IMG/VR virus record: IMGVR_UViG_3300024433_000923 | Span: 1-53,225 of that record | Origin: a virus | Direction: 5' to 3' (one strand) | Length of the DNA stretch: 53,225 bases | Shown here: positions 16,839 to 25,905 of the stretch, in pieces | Layout of the letters: every line of letters begins with the position of its first letter | How positions within the stretch are numbered: position 1 is the first letter of the stretch | Program-made: the position numbers and the translations under genes | The notes under the pieces: model-generated | The model's database searches: none | What the model was told of the DNA's origin: nothing | Seen by the model: the letters and a program-made list of their open reading frames with translations, nothing else

Positions 16839-19667
16839 ATGAATATTGCAGTATTCAGTGAAAATAGAAACGATTATTGGAGCGGAGGAAGATGGTATCC
16901 GTGGTTTATGGGACATGTCCTTGCCAGCTTAGGACACAAAGTAATATTATCTACAAATAATCTTCCTACTTTTGATAAATGTTTTGAAGAATTTCCTGGA
17001 AGAGAAAATATAAATATTTTAGTATGTAAACATTATGGCATTAGAAAAGATATGAATAAAATTTTTAAGGGAGGATTTGATCTTACTATTGGTTCTCCAA
17101 TTTGGGGTGCAGAAAAAGCCGTTACTTTTGCAGAAATATTTAAATGTAAAAGTATGATTTTATGTTATGAACCAAATAATTGGATTGAAGAAAAGAGTGG
17201 TAGAGATGACATATTGTTGCCAGGACAAAATTGGTCTAGTTATATAAACGCTTCTAGAAAGTGTGATAAATTTCTTTGTAATGCAAAACTTCCTGCAAAA
17301 TATGCCCGCAAATGGATTCCAGAAATATCGGACAGAATTGATTATTTATTTAATGGGATTAATACTGTAACTGCGGATAAAATAAAACGTATATTATCAG
17401 ATAAGAGAAAAAATCAAGTTGTTTATGTTTCAAGAAGTGATCTTTATAAAGGATTTGAAGATATAGGTAAATATTTTTCTGATCTTAAAGACAAACCTAA
17501 AATTATTTTTATAACAGGAATGTTGAAAAAAGAAAATGAAGAAAAACTTTTAGATATTTGTCAAAATATTGGTTTAGAATTAGAAGTAAAAATTCTCATT
17601 GATGATCAACAAAAATTTCAATTAATTTCGGAAAGCAAGGCATTATTTTTCCCATCTAAGTGGGAAGGTTTTGGTATTCCTCCTGCTGAAGCTTTTTATT
17701 TATCAGTTCCTGTGATCTGTTATGATTTACCCATAACAAAGGAAATTTATAGAGATTTTCCACATTATTTGCGATTAGAAAATGAAGAACATAACAAGAA
17801 ATTAATGAAAAAATTATTTACTGATAATGATTTTTTATTTAGAAAAATAAAAGCTGCAAGAGAATATGTGACTAAATTTGCAGCTTTTGAAAATTACGCA
17901 CAACATTTGAATGAAAAAATAGCAAATGTATTTAAAGCACCTTTAGCTGATAAAGTTGAAAAAGTTTCTTCACAACAGGAACGAAGTATTATTTCTAAAT
18001 TACAACCAAAGAAGAAAGCTTCTGATTTTAGTAAATCAGATCTTAAGCCTAAATTTGTATCAAACAAAAAAGTATCTATAGTTATTCCATATTATAATGG
18101 GAATTTACAATATCTCAGTGAATGCGTTCAATCAATAGATAGACAAACTCACAAGAATAAAGAAATAATTTTTTTAGATGATGGAACTACAGATAAAGAA
18201 TGTAAAAAAGCAATTAAAATTATAGAAGATGCTGGCGAATGGCGTTTGATTAAGCATGAAAAAAATCAAGGTATACCAAAATCTATGACGGATGGTGTGA
18301 AAGCCGCTACAGGAGATATTATAATTTTTTTGGATGCGGATGACACTTTGCGTGATCGCGCTTTAGAAATAGTGACATTGTGTTTTGAACAAAATAATAA
18401 TTTAAAGATGTTATATACAAATGAAGTACACATGAATGAAAATGGTGAGATTTTTGCTGAAGAACGTAAACCAAATTGGAATATTGAATGTTTGTATACA
18501 GGACAATACTTAAATCACCTTACAGCATTTAAAGCTGATTTTTTGAAAAAAATGATGCCATGTTCTGAAAAATATGGCCGCAGTTGGGATTATGATTTGA
18601 TGTTGCGTATTGCCGAAAAAACTTCTGAGATAAAACATATTCCAAAGATTTTATATAATTGGCGAATCCATGGTGGACAGTTTGGCGGAGGGGAAGGAGC
18701 TTATATTGCTCAAGAAAACGCTATTTCAGCTTTGAATGCACATTTAAAACGCATAAAATTAGATAAGAAAAAACAAATAACGCAAACTCCTAATTTAGGA
18801 TTTTATGGATCAAAACATAGGATAAAAAGAAAACCAAAAATATTAGTGATCACTATGACAAGAGATATTCACTATCTTGGACAATTATTAATAAGTATGG
18901 AAAAACATACCCATATCCCATATGATCATTTGATAGTACATCATGAACCTAAAGGTAATTGGGATAAAAATATATTAGAATATTTTAAAGTTAAAGATTT
19001 ATGGTTTGAGCTTGAAGATGGAGAATTTAATTTCTCAAAAACTCACAACAAAATGATTGAAAAACATGGAGATGGATATGATTATTTTGTTTTATTAAAT
19101 GATGATATTATTTTAAATGATAGATGGCTTGAAGAATCAATCGCAATGTTCGATTATAGGTGGGATAAAGTCGGAGTTGTTGGAATAAAATTAATGTACC
19201 CCAATGATGAAGATATCAGAAAAATAAGATTACCGAAATATTGGATGGAAAATGTAGCGACAATACAACATGCTGGAGTATGTTTGTTGAAAGATAGAGG
19301 GGCTGCTCATTGTTACGTTAATAGACCGAGCAATATGAGAGCAATAAATTTTGCTAGAGAGTTTGAAACAGTAACATTTGCTGTAGTTACTATTGATTCA
19401 AAGTGCTTTAATGAAATTAAAATGAATGAAAAATATGATTCTGATTTGAATGATATGGTTTTTTGTATAAACGCGAAGAGAAAAGGATGGAAAATAATAT
19501 ATACGCCTTGGGCTAATGGAATTCATTTAACCTCTGTTACACGAGAAAAATACGGTATTGCTGGAAAAGTTGAAAATCAGGTTGCATTTAGAAAAGAATT
19601 TAAGGAAGAAATAGAAGACAAAATGAATTATCCTCAGATGCTAAAAGCTGAAGAGGAAGGTTTATGA
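16839..19667 (+). CDS. Three-module glycosyltransferase (GT4 + GT2 + GT2-like)
   Basis: 942 residues with three transferase modules. Module 1 (1-370) is GT-B/GT4: MNIAVFSENRNDYWSGGRWY, VVYVSRSDLYKGFED and FPSKWEGFGIPPAEAFYLSV (E-x7-E region). Module 2 (about 405-650) is GT2/GT-A: VSIVIPYYNGNLQYLSEC, IIFLDDGTTD and IIIFLDADDTLRD (DAD metal site). Module 3 (about 665-930) is again GT-A-like: ILVITMTRDIHYLGQLLISM, YFVLLNDDIILNDRWLEE (NDD) and a late HLTSVTREKYG. Such polymer-like arrays can build a short glycan on their own. Start ATG with AAGGAG upstream; it follows the capsid terminator, so it should have its own promoter. The target is unknown; capsid glycosylation is one option. Confidence 0.85.
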   Translation: MNIAVFSENRNDYWSGGRWYPWFMGHVLASLGHKVILSTNNLPTFDKCFEEFPGRENINILVCKHYGIRKDMNKIFKGGFDLTIGSPIWGAEKAVTFAEIFKCKSMILCYEPNNWIEEKSGRDDILLPGQNWSSYINASRKCDKFLCNAKLPAKYARKWIPEISDRIDYLFNGINTVTADKIKRILSDKRKNQVVYVSRSDLYKGFEDIGKYFSDLKDKPKIIFITGMLKKENEEKLLDICQNIGLELEVKILIDDQQKFQLISESKALFFPSKWEGFGIPPAEAFYLSVPVICYDLPITKEIYRDFPHYLRLENEEHNKKLMKKLFTDNDFLFRKIKAAREYVTKFAAFENYAQHLNEKIANVFKAPLADKVEKVSSQQERSIISKLQPKKKASDFSKSDLKPKFVSNKKVSIVIPYYNGNLQYLSECVQSIDRQTHKNKEIIFLDDGTTDKECKKAIKIIEDAGEWRLIKHEKNQGIPKSMTDGVKAATGDIIIFLDADDTLRDRALEIVTLCFEQNNNLKMLYTNEVHMNENGEIFAEERKPNWNIECLYTGQYLNHLTAFKADFLKKMMPCSEKYGRSWDYDLMLRIAEKTSEIKHIPKILYNWRIHGGQFGGGEGAYIAQENAISALNAHLKRIKLDKKKQITQTPNLGFYGSKHRIKRKPKILVITMTRDIHYLGQLLISMEKHTHIPYDHLIVHHEPKGNWDKNILEYFKVKDLWFELEDGEFNFSKTHNKMIEKHGDGYDYFVLLNDDIILNDRWLEESIAMFDYRWDKVGVVGIKLMYPNDEDIRKIRLPKYWMENVATIQHAGVCLLKDRGAAHCYVNRPSNMRAINFAREFETVTFAVVTIDSKCFNEIKMNEKYDSDLNDMVFCINAKRKGWKIIYTPWANGIHLTSVTREKYGIAGKVENQVAFRKEFKEEIEDKMNYPQMLKAEEEGL

Positions 19668-20416
19668 ATATCGTAATCTGTGCTACAACTTATTTTAGAT
19701 TATCTCTAACAAGACAATGGCTTACTTCTATTTTGAAGTATTTCCCTGAAGATGCTATTCTTTTGATTGCTGATAATGGAAGTAAAGATGGTACAAAAGA
19801 ATATTTGGAATCTTTGAAAGAAAATAAAAAAATAGGATTAATAAAATTATTTGATAAAAATATTGGAAAAGCTAAGGCAATGAATTATTTATTTGCAGAA
19901 GCAAAGAAAAAATATAATCCTCGATTTTTAGTAAGTTCCGATAATGATATTGTGATTTGTAAAGATTGGGATAAAATATTAATTGAAGTTTTTGAATATT
20001 GGAGTAAGAAGAAGAAAATGGGATGGGTAGCTCCAATATATGAAGAAGATAATTGCCCAATGCCAGAGAGCAAAGCAAGAACTATTAAATTGGCAAACGA
20101 AAGAGGAGCAGGTTTTTGGGATAAAGGTGGTCTTGCTGGTGGATTTTTTTTAATGCCAATTGAACTTTATGACCATTTGGGCGGTTATTGCATTGATAAT
20201 GTTTATGGAGGAGTTGATGGAAGTTATTTACATCTTTGTAGAAAAAATAAATACCATTGCGGATGTACTCCTAAATGCGTAATGAGACATTTATGTGGCG
20301 GAAAGGAATTTGAAAAGTATGAGGAATGGAAATTTCAAAAACAGAAAGAGCTTAAAGCCTATATGAAGAAGCATGGGAACTTTGATTTTAAGATAGATAA
20401 AGGCTTTTTCGATTAG
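19664..20416 (+). CDS. GT2 family glycosyltransferase
   Basis: 250 residues with the GT-A order: MNIVICATTYFRLSLTRQWL, ILLIADNGSKDGTKEYL (nucleotide-binding loop with the DNGSxDGT signature) and FLVSSDNDIVICKDW, where DND is the metal-binding DXD. A later GGLAGGFFLMP and VYGGVDGSYLHLC form the acceptor side with the catalytic-base region. It begins in an ATGA overlap with the three-module transferase, so both are made together. It probably adds one sugar to the same acceptor. Confidence 0.85.
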   Translation: MNIVICATTYFRLSLTRQWLTSILKYFPEDAILLIADNGSKDGTKEYLESLKENKKIGLIKLFDKNIGKAKAMNYLFAEAKKKYNPRFLVSSDNDIVICKDWDKILIEVFEYWSKKKKMGWVAPIYEEDNCPMPESKARTIKLANERGAGFWDKGGLAGGFFLMPIELYDHLGGYCIDNVYGGVDGSYLHLCRKNKYHCGCTPKCVMRHLCGGKEFEKYEEWKFQKQKELKAYMKKHGNFDFKIDKGFFD

Positions 20417-20455
20417 GTATACCCTTTTATTATTTTGACAATCTGAGGGGGGAGT

Positions 20456-21355
20456 ATGACGATCAAGAATGTGCTCTGTGTCGGGGGTCTAGGCTATTTA
20501 GGCAGTACAATATCGGGTAAACTTAAAAAAAATGGAAACAAAGTCGATATTTTAGATTGTGGAATGTATGATAATCTAGATGTAGTGGATGAAATTCGTC
20601 CTGACAACTTGTTTCAAGAATCCACATACAGTTTTGTATTAGATGTTAAAGATTATGATTTGATAATATGGTGCAGTGATATAGATGTTCCAGAATATTA
20701 TGATCAAGGTTATGAATATGACGATCCATTTTTTGATTTGTGTTTAAAACAAGCAAAGAATTTTTATTATGTGGGACATTATATTGATATGATCGAAGAT
20801 AGTCCATATAAGACATTTCGTAATTTTATTATAAATAAAAGAAATAAAATTATAAATGGAGGAAAATATTATATAAGATGTGGAGAATTATTTGGACCAT
20901 CTCCACGAATGAGATGGGATACGCTTGTAAATCGAATGATATTTATGGCAATTACACAGAAACAAATATTTTTAGAAGGAGATTGGTTATCAAAATACCC
21001 TATTTGCAATGTATCGGATGCTGCTGAAGCAATAATTGAAAATACGACAGATGCTTCAGTGGAATTTAATACATTCTCTTCTATAATGTCAATGGTAGAA
21101 ATTGCACACATAATAGGAAATTGTTTTGAAGATTTTGAGAAAGTAAATACAGTAGGAGATTGTGATAAAATTTTGGATTTAAATTTTGAACCTGATATTA
21201 AAGATAATTTTTCGATAGAATCAAGCATTAAACAAATTATACGAGAATTAGAAGCAGGACATCTTCCTGATTTTATGAATGACACGTATAGTAATGAGGT
21301 TATTGTTAATAATATGATTAATGGGCGTCTTGCTTGGAGTAGATTAAGAGAATGA
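20456..21355 (+). CDS. NAD-dependent epimerase/dehydratase (extended SDR) with altered active site
   Basis: 299 residues. NVLCVGGLGYLGSTISGKL near the N-terminus is the Rossmann GxxGxxG of extended SDRs, followed by VDILDCGMYDN (coenzyme-binding acidic residue), and YDLIIWCSDIDVPEYY and YYIRCGELFGPSPRMRWDT as in sugar epimerases and dehydratases. The usual catalytic Tyr-x-x-x-Lys is not evident: the corresponding place reads SPYKTFRNF, with Arg where Lys is expected. It may be a reductase variant, a weak enzyme or a binding protein. Start: a very strong GAGGGGGGAGT Shine-Dalgarno. It sits between glycosyltransferases and neck genes, and its stop overlaps the next start. Confidence 0.7.
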   Translation: MTIKNVLCVGGLGYLGSTISGKLKKNGNKVDILDCGMYDNLDVVDEIRPDNLFQESTYSFVLDVKDYDLIIWCSDIDVPEYYDQGYEYDDPFFDLCLKQAKNFYYVGHYIDMIEDSPYKTFRNFIINKRNKIINGGKYYIRCGELFGPSPRMRWDTLVNRMIFMAITQKQIFLEGDWLSKYPICNVSDAAEAIIENTTDASVEFNTFSSIMSMVEIAHIIGNCFEDFEKVNTVGDCDKILDLNFEPDIKDNFSIESSIKQIIRELEAGHLPDFMNDTYSNEVIVNNMINGRLAWSRLRE

Positions 21356-22026
21356 GTTATACCACAAAAGCTTCAGCTCTTATATTTCTTCAGAATTATT
21401 ATTCTTCTGCTGCATTAACTGATATTACGGATTATTTACTTAATGCTTCAGATGAAGAAATAAACTATAGAACTGATACTCAATGGTCTGAAGATACTGA
21501 AGATCAGACTATTACAATGGATGGAAATGCTGAAAGATTTATTCAAGTTCCTATAAGGCCAATAATTAGTATTACTTCTATTACAATTATAAGCATGGAT
21601 GAAGATGAAACAAGTCTTGATTTGTCGGGAACAAATAGAGAAGTAAGATGGAATGATGAAACTGGAATGATTGAAAGAATTGATGTAACAGAAAATTCTT
21701 TAATTGAACGTGATTGGGATGAACAAGAAGGTGCAGTATTTCCAGAAGGTATAGGCAATATTCAGATCGTTGGAAAATTTGGACGTGCAGCACCTAGTAT
21801 GCTTGAATTAATTGCTAATTTAATTATTCTTCGATATATGACTCAGATTGATGCTGAAAATTATAAGACTGATCTTATTTCTGAGACAATGGGAAAATAT
21901 AAATATATGATGGATTCAAAATCAAAGAGAAATAAAGAAAACGAAAACCTAACACTTGAAGGATTAATTAATTATTTATTTTCTATTCTTCCTAAAGACG
22001 ATAAACTTTTTTTAGATGCAATTTAA
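21352..22026 (+). CDS. Head-tail connector / adaptor protein (gp6/gp15-like)
   Basis: 224 residues. The beginning TTKASALIFLQNYYSSAALTDITDYLLNASDEEINYRTDTQW, the central RPIISITSITIISMDEDE strand pair and the helical C-terminal region with LELIANLIILRYMTQ fit the HK97 gp6 / SPP1 gp15-type adaptor that attaches below the portal. The position before a head-closure protein and a gp10-like neck protein supports this. It overlaps the previous gene by 4 nt (ATGA). Confidence 0.7.
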   Translation: MSYTTKASALIFLQNYYSSAALTDITDYLLNASDEEINYRTDTQWSEDTEDQTITMDGNAERFIQVPIRPIISITSITIISMDEDETSLDLSGTNREVRWNDETGMIERIDVTENSLIERDWDEQEGAVFPEGIGNIQIVGKFGRAAPSMLELIANLIILRYMTQIDAENYKTDLISETMGKYKYMMDSKSKRNKENENLTLEGLINYLFSILPKDDKLFLDAI

Positions 22027-22370
22027 TGAGTTTTGAAAGTTTACTAAAGGATAGATGTAATATAAAAAGAAGATCGTTCACTACTAGGAATACTTATGGT
22101 GAGCCGGTTTATGGAGATCCTTCAGTTATAGTTTCTGATGTTTCGTGCAGAAAGGAAGAAATAACAGATGATTTAGATGAAGCAAGACCCGTAGCTGGAA
22201 ATAGAAAACGTTATTTATTTTTTTATCCTGCTGGAACTGATATTAAATCGCAAGATATTATTGAGATTGGAAGTAGTGATAATTATACTGTCGAAAATGT
22301 TGAACCAATTGGTGGAAGGAATGCTACACATCATCTTGAAGTAAAAGTTGAACAAGTTAGGGACACATAA
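22026..22370 (+). CDS. Head closure / head-tail joining protein (SPP1 gp16-like)
   Basis: 114 residues, small and beta-rich: LLKDRCNIKRRSFTTRNTYG at the N-terminus, then a central DVSCRKEEITDD and KRYLFFYPAGTDIKSQD, ending with HHLEVKVEQVRDT. This is the profile of the head-completion (stopper) family of the gp16/HCO type, a ring that closes the DNA channel under the adaptor. Position second in the adaptor-stopper-neck trio is the main support. Confidence 0.7.
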   Translation: MSFESLLKDRCNIKRRSFTTRNTYGEPVYGDPSVIVSDVSCRKEEITDDLDEARPVAGNRKRYLFFYPAGTDIKSQDIIEIGSSDNYTVENVEPIGGRNATHHLEVKVEQVRDT

Positions 22371-22912
22371 TGCCTTTTAGGGGAGCCAAGGGAGGATTAT
22401 TTGTTGCGGAATTTGTTAAGGATCCCGTAAAGATTATCAATAAATCTTTTAAAAAATGGGATAAAATTCAGCAGAAAAAACTTAAGAAAGCATTGAAAGG
22501 ATCTGTTGTATATCTCAAGAAGAAAATGGTCGACTATGCACCGTCAGGAAGAAGTGGAAGAGGAGCACCATTAAAGACGTTGATTAAAGATTTACCTATT
22601 GGAACCGTCAGAAGAAAAGGACAAGGAATATCAATATTCCTTAACAAACGAGGATCAATAACTATTACTTTAAATATTAGACCAAAGAAACACGCCAAGA
22701 TTAGATGGGTAAACGATGGAACAGGAATATATGGACCTAATAGAAAATTAATTAGACCGAGAAAATCTGAATTTTTATATTTCGAAGTAGATGGACAGTT
22801 AATAAGAACAAGATCAGTGCGAGGACAACCTGGACAAAAATTTATTCAGAAAGCAGTTAATGTGTCTAAGTTGATTATTGCTAGAAAGATTCAAAAAGCT
22901 TTTAGGATATAG
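22370..22912 (+). CDS. Neck / tail-completion protein (HK97 gp10-like)
   Basis: 180 residues, highly basic. After a short N-terminus, FKKWDKIQQKKLKKALKG is the amphipathic helix typical of HK97 gp10-like proteins, followed by VYLKKKMVDYAPSGRSGRG with the conserved PxxTGxL-like turn replaced by APSGRSG. C-terminal strands include IRWVNDGTG and KFIQKAVN. It forms the interface between the head stopper and the tail terminator. ATG overlaps the previous stop (ATAATGCC). Confidence 0.65.
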   Translation: MPFRGAKGGLFVAEFVKDPVKIINKSFKKWDKIQQKKLKKALKGSVVYLKKKMVDYAPSGRSGRGAPLKTLIKDLPIGTVRRKGQGISIFLNKRGSITITLNIRPKKHAKIRWVNDGTGIYGPNRKLIRPRKSEFLYFEVDGQLIRTRSVRGQPGQKFIQKAVNVSKLIIARKIQKAFRI

Positions 22913-22922
22913 GATAAATGCT

Positions 22923-23024
22923 TTGTTTTTGCAGTCCATATTACAAGATACGACGATCATCGTGGATGCTCTTGAGGACGTCGAGCTTGGTGATATCCTG
23001 GTGGTCGGGAACATAGGGGAGTAG
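22923..23024 (+). CDS. Possible small protein, or leftover 3' end of a donor gene
   Basis: A 33-codon frame from a TTG, ending ALEDVELGDILVVGNIGE, with AGGA eight bases upstream. The stop lies only three bases before the start of the next gene. The sequence is coding-like and its codons are GC-rich, in contrast to the gene before it. It may be a tiny gene, or the tail end of a longer gene that came in with the GC-rich block on its right. No function can be proposed. Confidence 0.35.
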   Translation: MFLQSILQDTTIIVDALEDVELGDILVVGNIGE

Positions 23025-23027
23025 GGA

Positions 23028-23465
23028 ATGGCTGATGGCGTTGCAATTATACTTCACACAACTGGTCGAGGTCAACTCGGTGACGGTGATTATGATCCCG
23101 GTAACGTGATTGCTGCTTTTGAATATTTTGAAGAGCAAGGCGAGATAATGTTGCAAATTGGTGCGGATGAACGCGGTCGAGTAAGTGATATCGGTTCCGA
23201 AGCTGAGCAGAAGTTTCGCACAGTGCTCTTACCCGGTGCGAAGTTGGTTGACGTGATGGCTTATGTCGGACGTGGCAAGGTGGAACTCAATGTGTCACAT
23301 AGACCCGAGCAGGAAATTTCCGCAACTGTGGCGCGGTTCGATCCGAAGCGCCGTTGTGTCGTGAAAGTCAAGCGTATACTTGGTGATTTTGGGGAATTAC
23401 AGCGTGCTAAGCGTGGCCCCGAATGGGAGAAGGAATTGATCCTTCCTAATGATGCGGAGCTTTAA
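23028..23465 (+). CDS. Unknown virion-module protein on a GC-rich segment
   Basis: 145 residues, not recognised. It opens MADGVAIILHTTGRGQLGDG and contains FEYFEEQGEIMLQIGADERG and VAYVGRGKV-like beta-rich text; the second half is basic (FDPKRRCVVKVKRILGDFG). No signal peptide or membrane segment. Its codons are markedly richer in G and C than those of the neck genes upstream. Its stop overlaps the start of the beta-helix protein (TTTAATGG), suggesting the two arrived together and work together, for example as an anchor and a decoration protein. Confidence 0.6.
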   Translation: MADGVAIILHTTGRGQLGDGDYDPGNVIAAFEYFEEQGEIMLQIGADERGRVSDIGSEAEQKFRTVLLPGAKLVDVMAYVGRGKVELNVSHRPEQEISATVARFDPKRRCVVKVKRILGDFGELQRAKRGPEWEKELILPNDAEL

Positions 23466-25099
23466 TGGCAGACCGTACCTATCTTGTTAAAACCATCGGC
23501 ACTACTGGCCGGGATTATGCCACGGTCGCCTTGTGGGATGCCGGGCTTGGCGACATGAGCCTTGGTTATCAGATCGGTGTGGTCTACGCAGACTCGGTTT
23601 TCACTGAATATAACACGTACGTCTATCATCTTACCAGTGATTATAACAACTATAGTACCAGGGTTGATTTGATTGCTGCGAAAGATGAAGCTCCTATCTG
23701 GCGTCCTGGTGCTGTCGCGGCAAGTTATATCATCCGAAACCAAATGAAAGGTTTAACAGCTGGACTCGATTTCGATGGTGTTAATTTAACTGCGGGAATT
23801 TTATTTCAAAGTCTTCATGGTGCCAACACAGAGCCTGGACAATTAGTCATTGCCTGCCGGGCGAGAAATGGACCAGCTGAAGGATTTTATGCTAGTAGTA
23901 ACTATAGAAGAACGCAATATCATTTATGTCTTGCCGATAATAATGCTGGTGATGGCTTCCGGAATGGTCTCCAAAAGAGTATAGGCTTAACTTGTTGTGG
24001 TTCCGTCAAGAATGGCGGTATGGGGCTCAGGGGATATAATGATTCTTATAGGCCAACACAAGCATATAACTGTTATTTCCTTGGAAATATTGGTGATGAT
24101 GCTGACAGTACATACCCACCTGTGGCATCCTTTTACATCTGGATATCAGACACATCTCTAGCTGCCGGAGATGACATCCATCGAAGTGTTGATCCGACCA
24201 CGCTCGGTTTTACGGACTGGGCGGGTGATGATTTCCGTCTTGCAGCTGGAAGTCCTCTCCTTCAAGTTGGTCAGCCTATTGGCAATGCTGATAGTAGGTA
24301 TTCTGGATTCCGTCTTGAGTATTACACCAATCGCCCCAGCCGCATGATGATTCGGGATGTGTTTAACAATAATTTAACACGTGCATATTTCGGCGAACGT
24401 TTTGACATCGGGCCGCATCAGTTAAGTTATGCTCCAGCCTCTGCTGCCACGCCCACTTTTGATTCCCTTACCGACGCAGCCAGTTCCGGTGAACTGGTAG
24501 TCGTTTGGACTTCTGCTGAGGATTGGGTTCTGGTCGTGGACGATACGACTGGTGACATTCTCGGCGGTGGTTCTGGTGCTTCCGGTGGAGTCACTATAGG
24601 CGGATTGACTGATGGAAATCCATACACTATTAAGATCAAGGCCAGTTCGGAAGGGAAAACGGATTCTGGATATTCTGGAACCAAGACCGCTACGCCTACT
24701 GCTGCTTCTATTCCTACAAAATGCAGTAATGTTGCGGCTTCAAATCTTAATAGAAATCAGGATATAAGATTAACTTGGGATAAATCTTCTGATGATGATG
24801 GATCTTCTGTTGATGGATATCAAATATATTCTGGAACTACACTGAATGCAGCTTTAACATTGGCAAATTCAGGAGCAGATTATGATTTTGAAGTAGAAGC
24901 TGACGGTTCAGCTTCTTATGTAAAAGATGTAACAGGATATACAAACAATATTGAAAGATTTTTTGTTGTAAGAGCAGTATTGCGTAAGATTGGCGCAACA
25001 GATCACGCTGATGGTGATGGAACTCATGCATCGGCAACTCCTGCAACAGACGCTGATATAACCCCCACAGCAAAGGCAACAGGTGTTGGAGCGGTATAA
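23465..25099 (+). CDS. Virion decoration-type protein: beta-helix-like N-terminal part plus two fibronectin type III-like domains
   Basis: 544 residues. The N-terminus (TIGTTGRDYATVALWDAG) is a motif often found at the start of right-handed beta-helix surface proteins, and the first 320 residues are rich in Gly, Asn and aromatic turns typical of beta-solenoids. From about residue 335, ATPTFDSLTDAASSGELVVV begins a fibronectin III-like domain and IPTKCSNVAASNLNRNQDIR (about 417) a second. No lyase active site is recognisable. The gene is GC-rich until about 24,710 and AT-rich after it, so the first FN3 and the second have different base compositions. Probable exposed particle protein binding carbohydrate or host surface. 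Confidence 0.6.
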   Translation: MADRTYLVKTIGTTGRDYATVALWDAGLGDMSLGYQIGVVYADSVFTEYNTYVYHLTSDYNNYSTRVDLIAAKDEAPIWRPGAVAASYIIRNQMKGLTAGLDFDGVNLTAGILFQSLHGANTEPGQLVIACRARNGPAEGFYASSNYRRTQYHLCLADNNAGDGFRNGLQKSIGLTCCGSVKNGGMGLRGYNDSYRPTQAYNCYFLGNIGDDADSTYPPVASFYIWISDTSLAAGDDIHRSVDPTTLGFTDWAGDDFRLAAGSPLLQVGQPIGNADSRYSGFRLEYYTNRPSRMMIRDVFNNNLTRAYFGERFDIGPHQLSYAPASAATPTFDSLTDAASSGELVVVWTSAEDWVLVVDDTTGDILGGGSGASGGVTIGGLTDGNPYTIKIKASSEGKTDSGYSGTKTATPTAASIPTKCSNVAASNLNRNQDIRLTWDKSSDDDGSSVDGYQIYSGTTLNAALTLANSGADYDFEVEADGSASYVKDVTGYTNNIERFFVVRAVLRKIGATDHADGDGTHASATPATDADITPTAKATGVGAV

Positions 25100-25905
25100 T
25101 GGCTAGACTTGGTATAAGATTTACAATGCCTTCCGATGCTGATGCTGATGGTATTGCTGTCGCTATTGCTGAAACAGCGGCTGAAGCAGTTACAAATGCA
25201 AATGCTAAGACTTTTGCAAAAATGAAAAGATATAGTGCTGGAACTACAAATACGATTTACGTTTATTCTTTAGCTGATGGAACGCAATTAACAAAAGACA
25301 CAAGATATTATTTTATAGCTAGTCCATTTGACACGAGTCTTAATTTTAATACGGATTATGATGCAGATGATGTAGTTAGCGGATTAGCAACAGGTATTTA
25401 TGATGTAGCCGCTGCTGCTGGAAGTTTTGAAGCTACATTGGTATCTATACTTAAAGCTGATAGCACAGTTCAAGCAAATGTTTCAAAGGATCAAAGTGGA
25501 ATAGATTATGAAATTTATCCCACTGGTTATCATCCCGTAGGAAATAGATTTCCACAACTTACTTATGAATTTGACGAAGGACCATCAGAAGATGCTATAC
25601 CTGCTGGAAGAAGATCTTTAAAACTTATATATTGGGTGAAAAAATCTCAAAGCGAAGCATTCAGTAAGATAAAAACTGTTACCGATAAACTTAATGAACT
25701 TGTTAATAGATCAGCAGGCGATTACCAAAGTGTAAATGAAGATACTAATACGGGATACAGAGTTGCCGGTATTATAAAAACAGGTGGAGGCATTGATTTT
25801 GATGAAGAACATAATTGTCACACTTTTGAATTGATTTATGATATAATTATTTCGGAGGAAGAAAGTTTTGCGGCGGCAACGAGCGGAGAAGCAGACTGGA
25901 TTTAA
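25099..25905 (+). CDS. Probable tail terminator/completion protein with an N-terminal FN3-like extension
   Basis: 268 residues in two parts. Residues 1-110 (MARLGIRFTMPSDADADGIA... with TIYVYSLADGTQLTKDTRYY) look like another fibronectin-like beta domain, continuing the series from the gene before. Residues about 115-260 begin ATLVSILKADSTVQANVSK and contain FPQLTYEFDEGPSEDAIPAG, RRSLKLIYWVKK, a helix FSKIKTVTDKLNELVN and HNCHTFELIYDIII. That order (short helix, strand with FP.L.Y, long helix, terminal strands) fits the tail terminator ring family. Position between neck and tail tube agrees. Medium confidence. Confidence 0.6.
   Translation: MARLGIRFTMPSDADADGIAVAIAETAAEAVTNANAKTFAKMKRYSAGTTNTIYVYSLADGTQLTKDTRYYFIASPFDTSLNFNTDYDADDVVSGLATGIYDVAAAAGSFEATLVSILKADSTVQANVSKDQSGIDYEIYPTGYHPVGNRFPQLTYEFDEGPSEDAIPAGRRSLKLIYWVKKSQSEAFSKIKTVTDKLNELVNRSAGDYQSVNEDTNTGYRVAGIIKTGGGIDFDEEHNCHTFELIYDIIISEEESFAAATSGEADWI

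Noticed and set aside
20430-20460. TTGACA before the epimerase gene as a -35 box
   Set aside because: No -10 box fits between it and the start codon; the stretch is instead a strong ribosome-binding site.
23465-24420. Pectate lyase or endosialidase activity for the beta-helix-like N-terminal part
   Set aside because: Only the general solenoid character is visible; no catalytic residue set can be pointed out.
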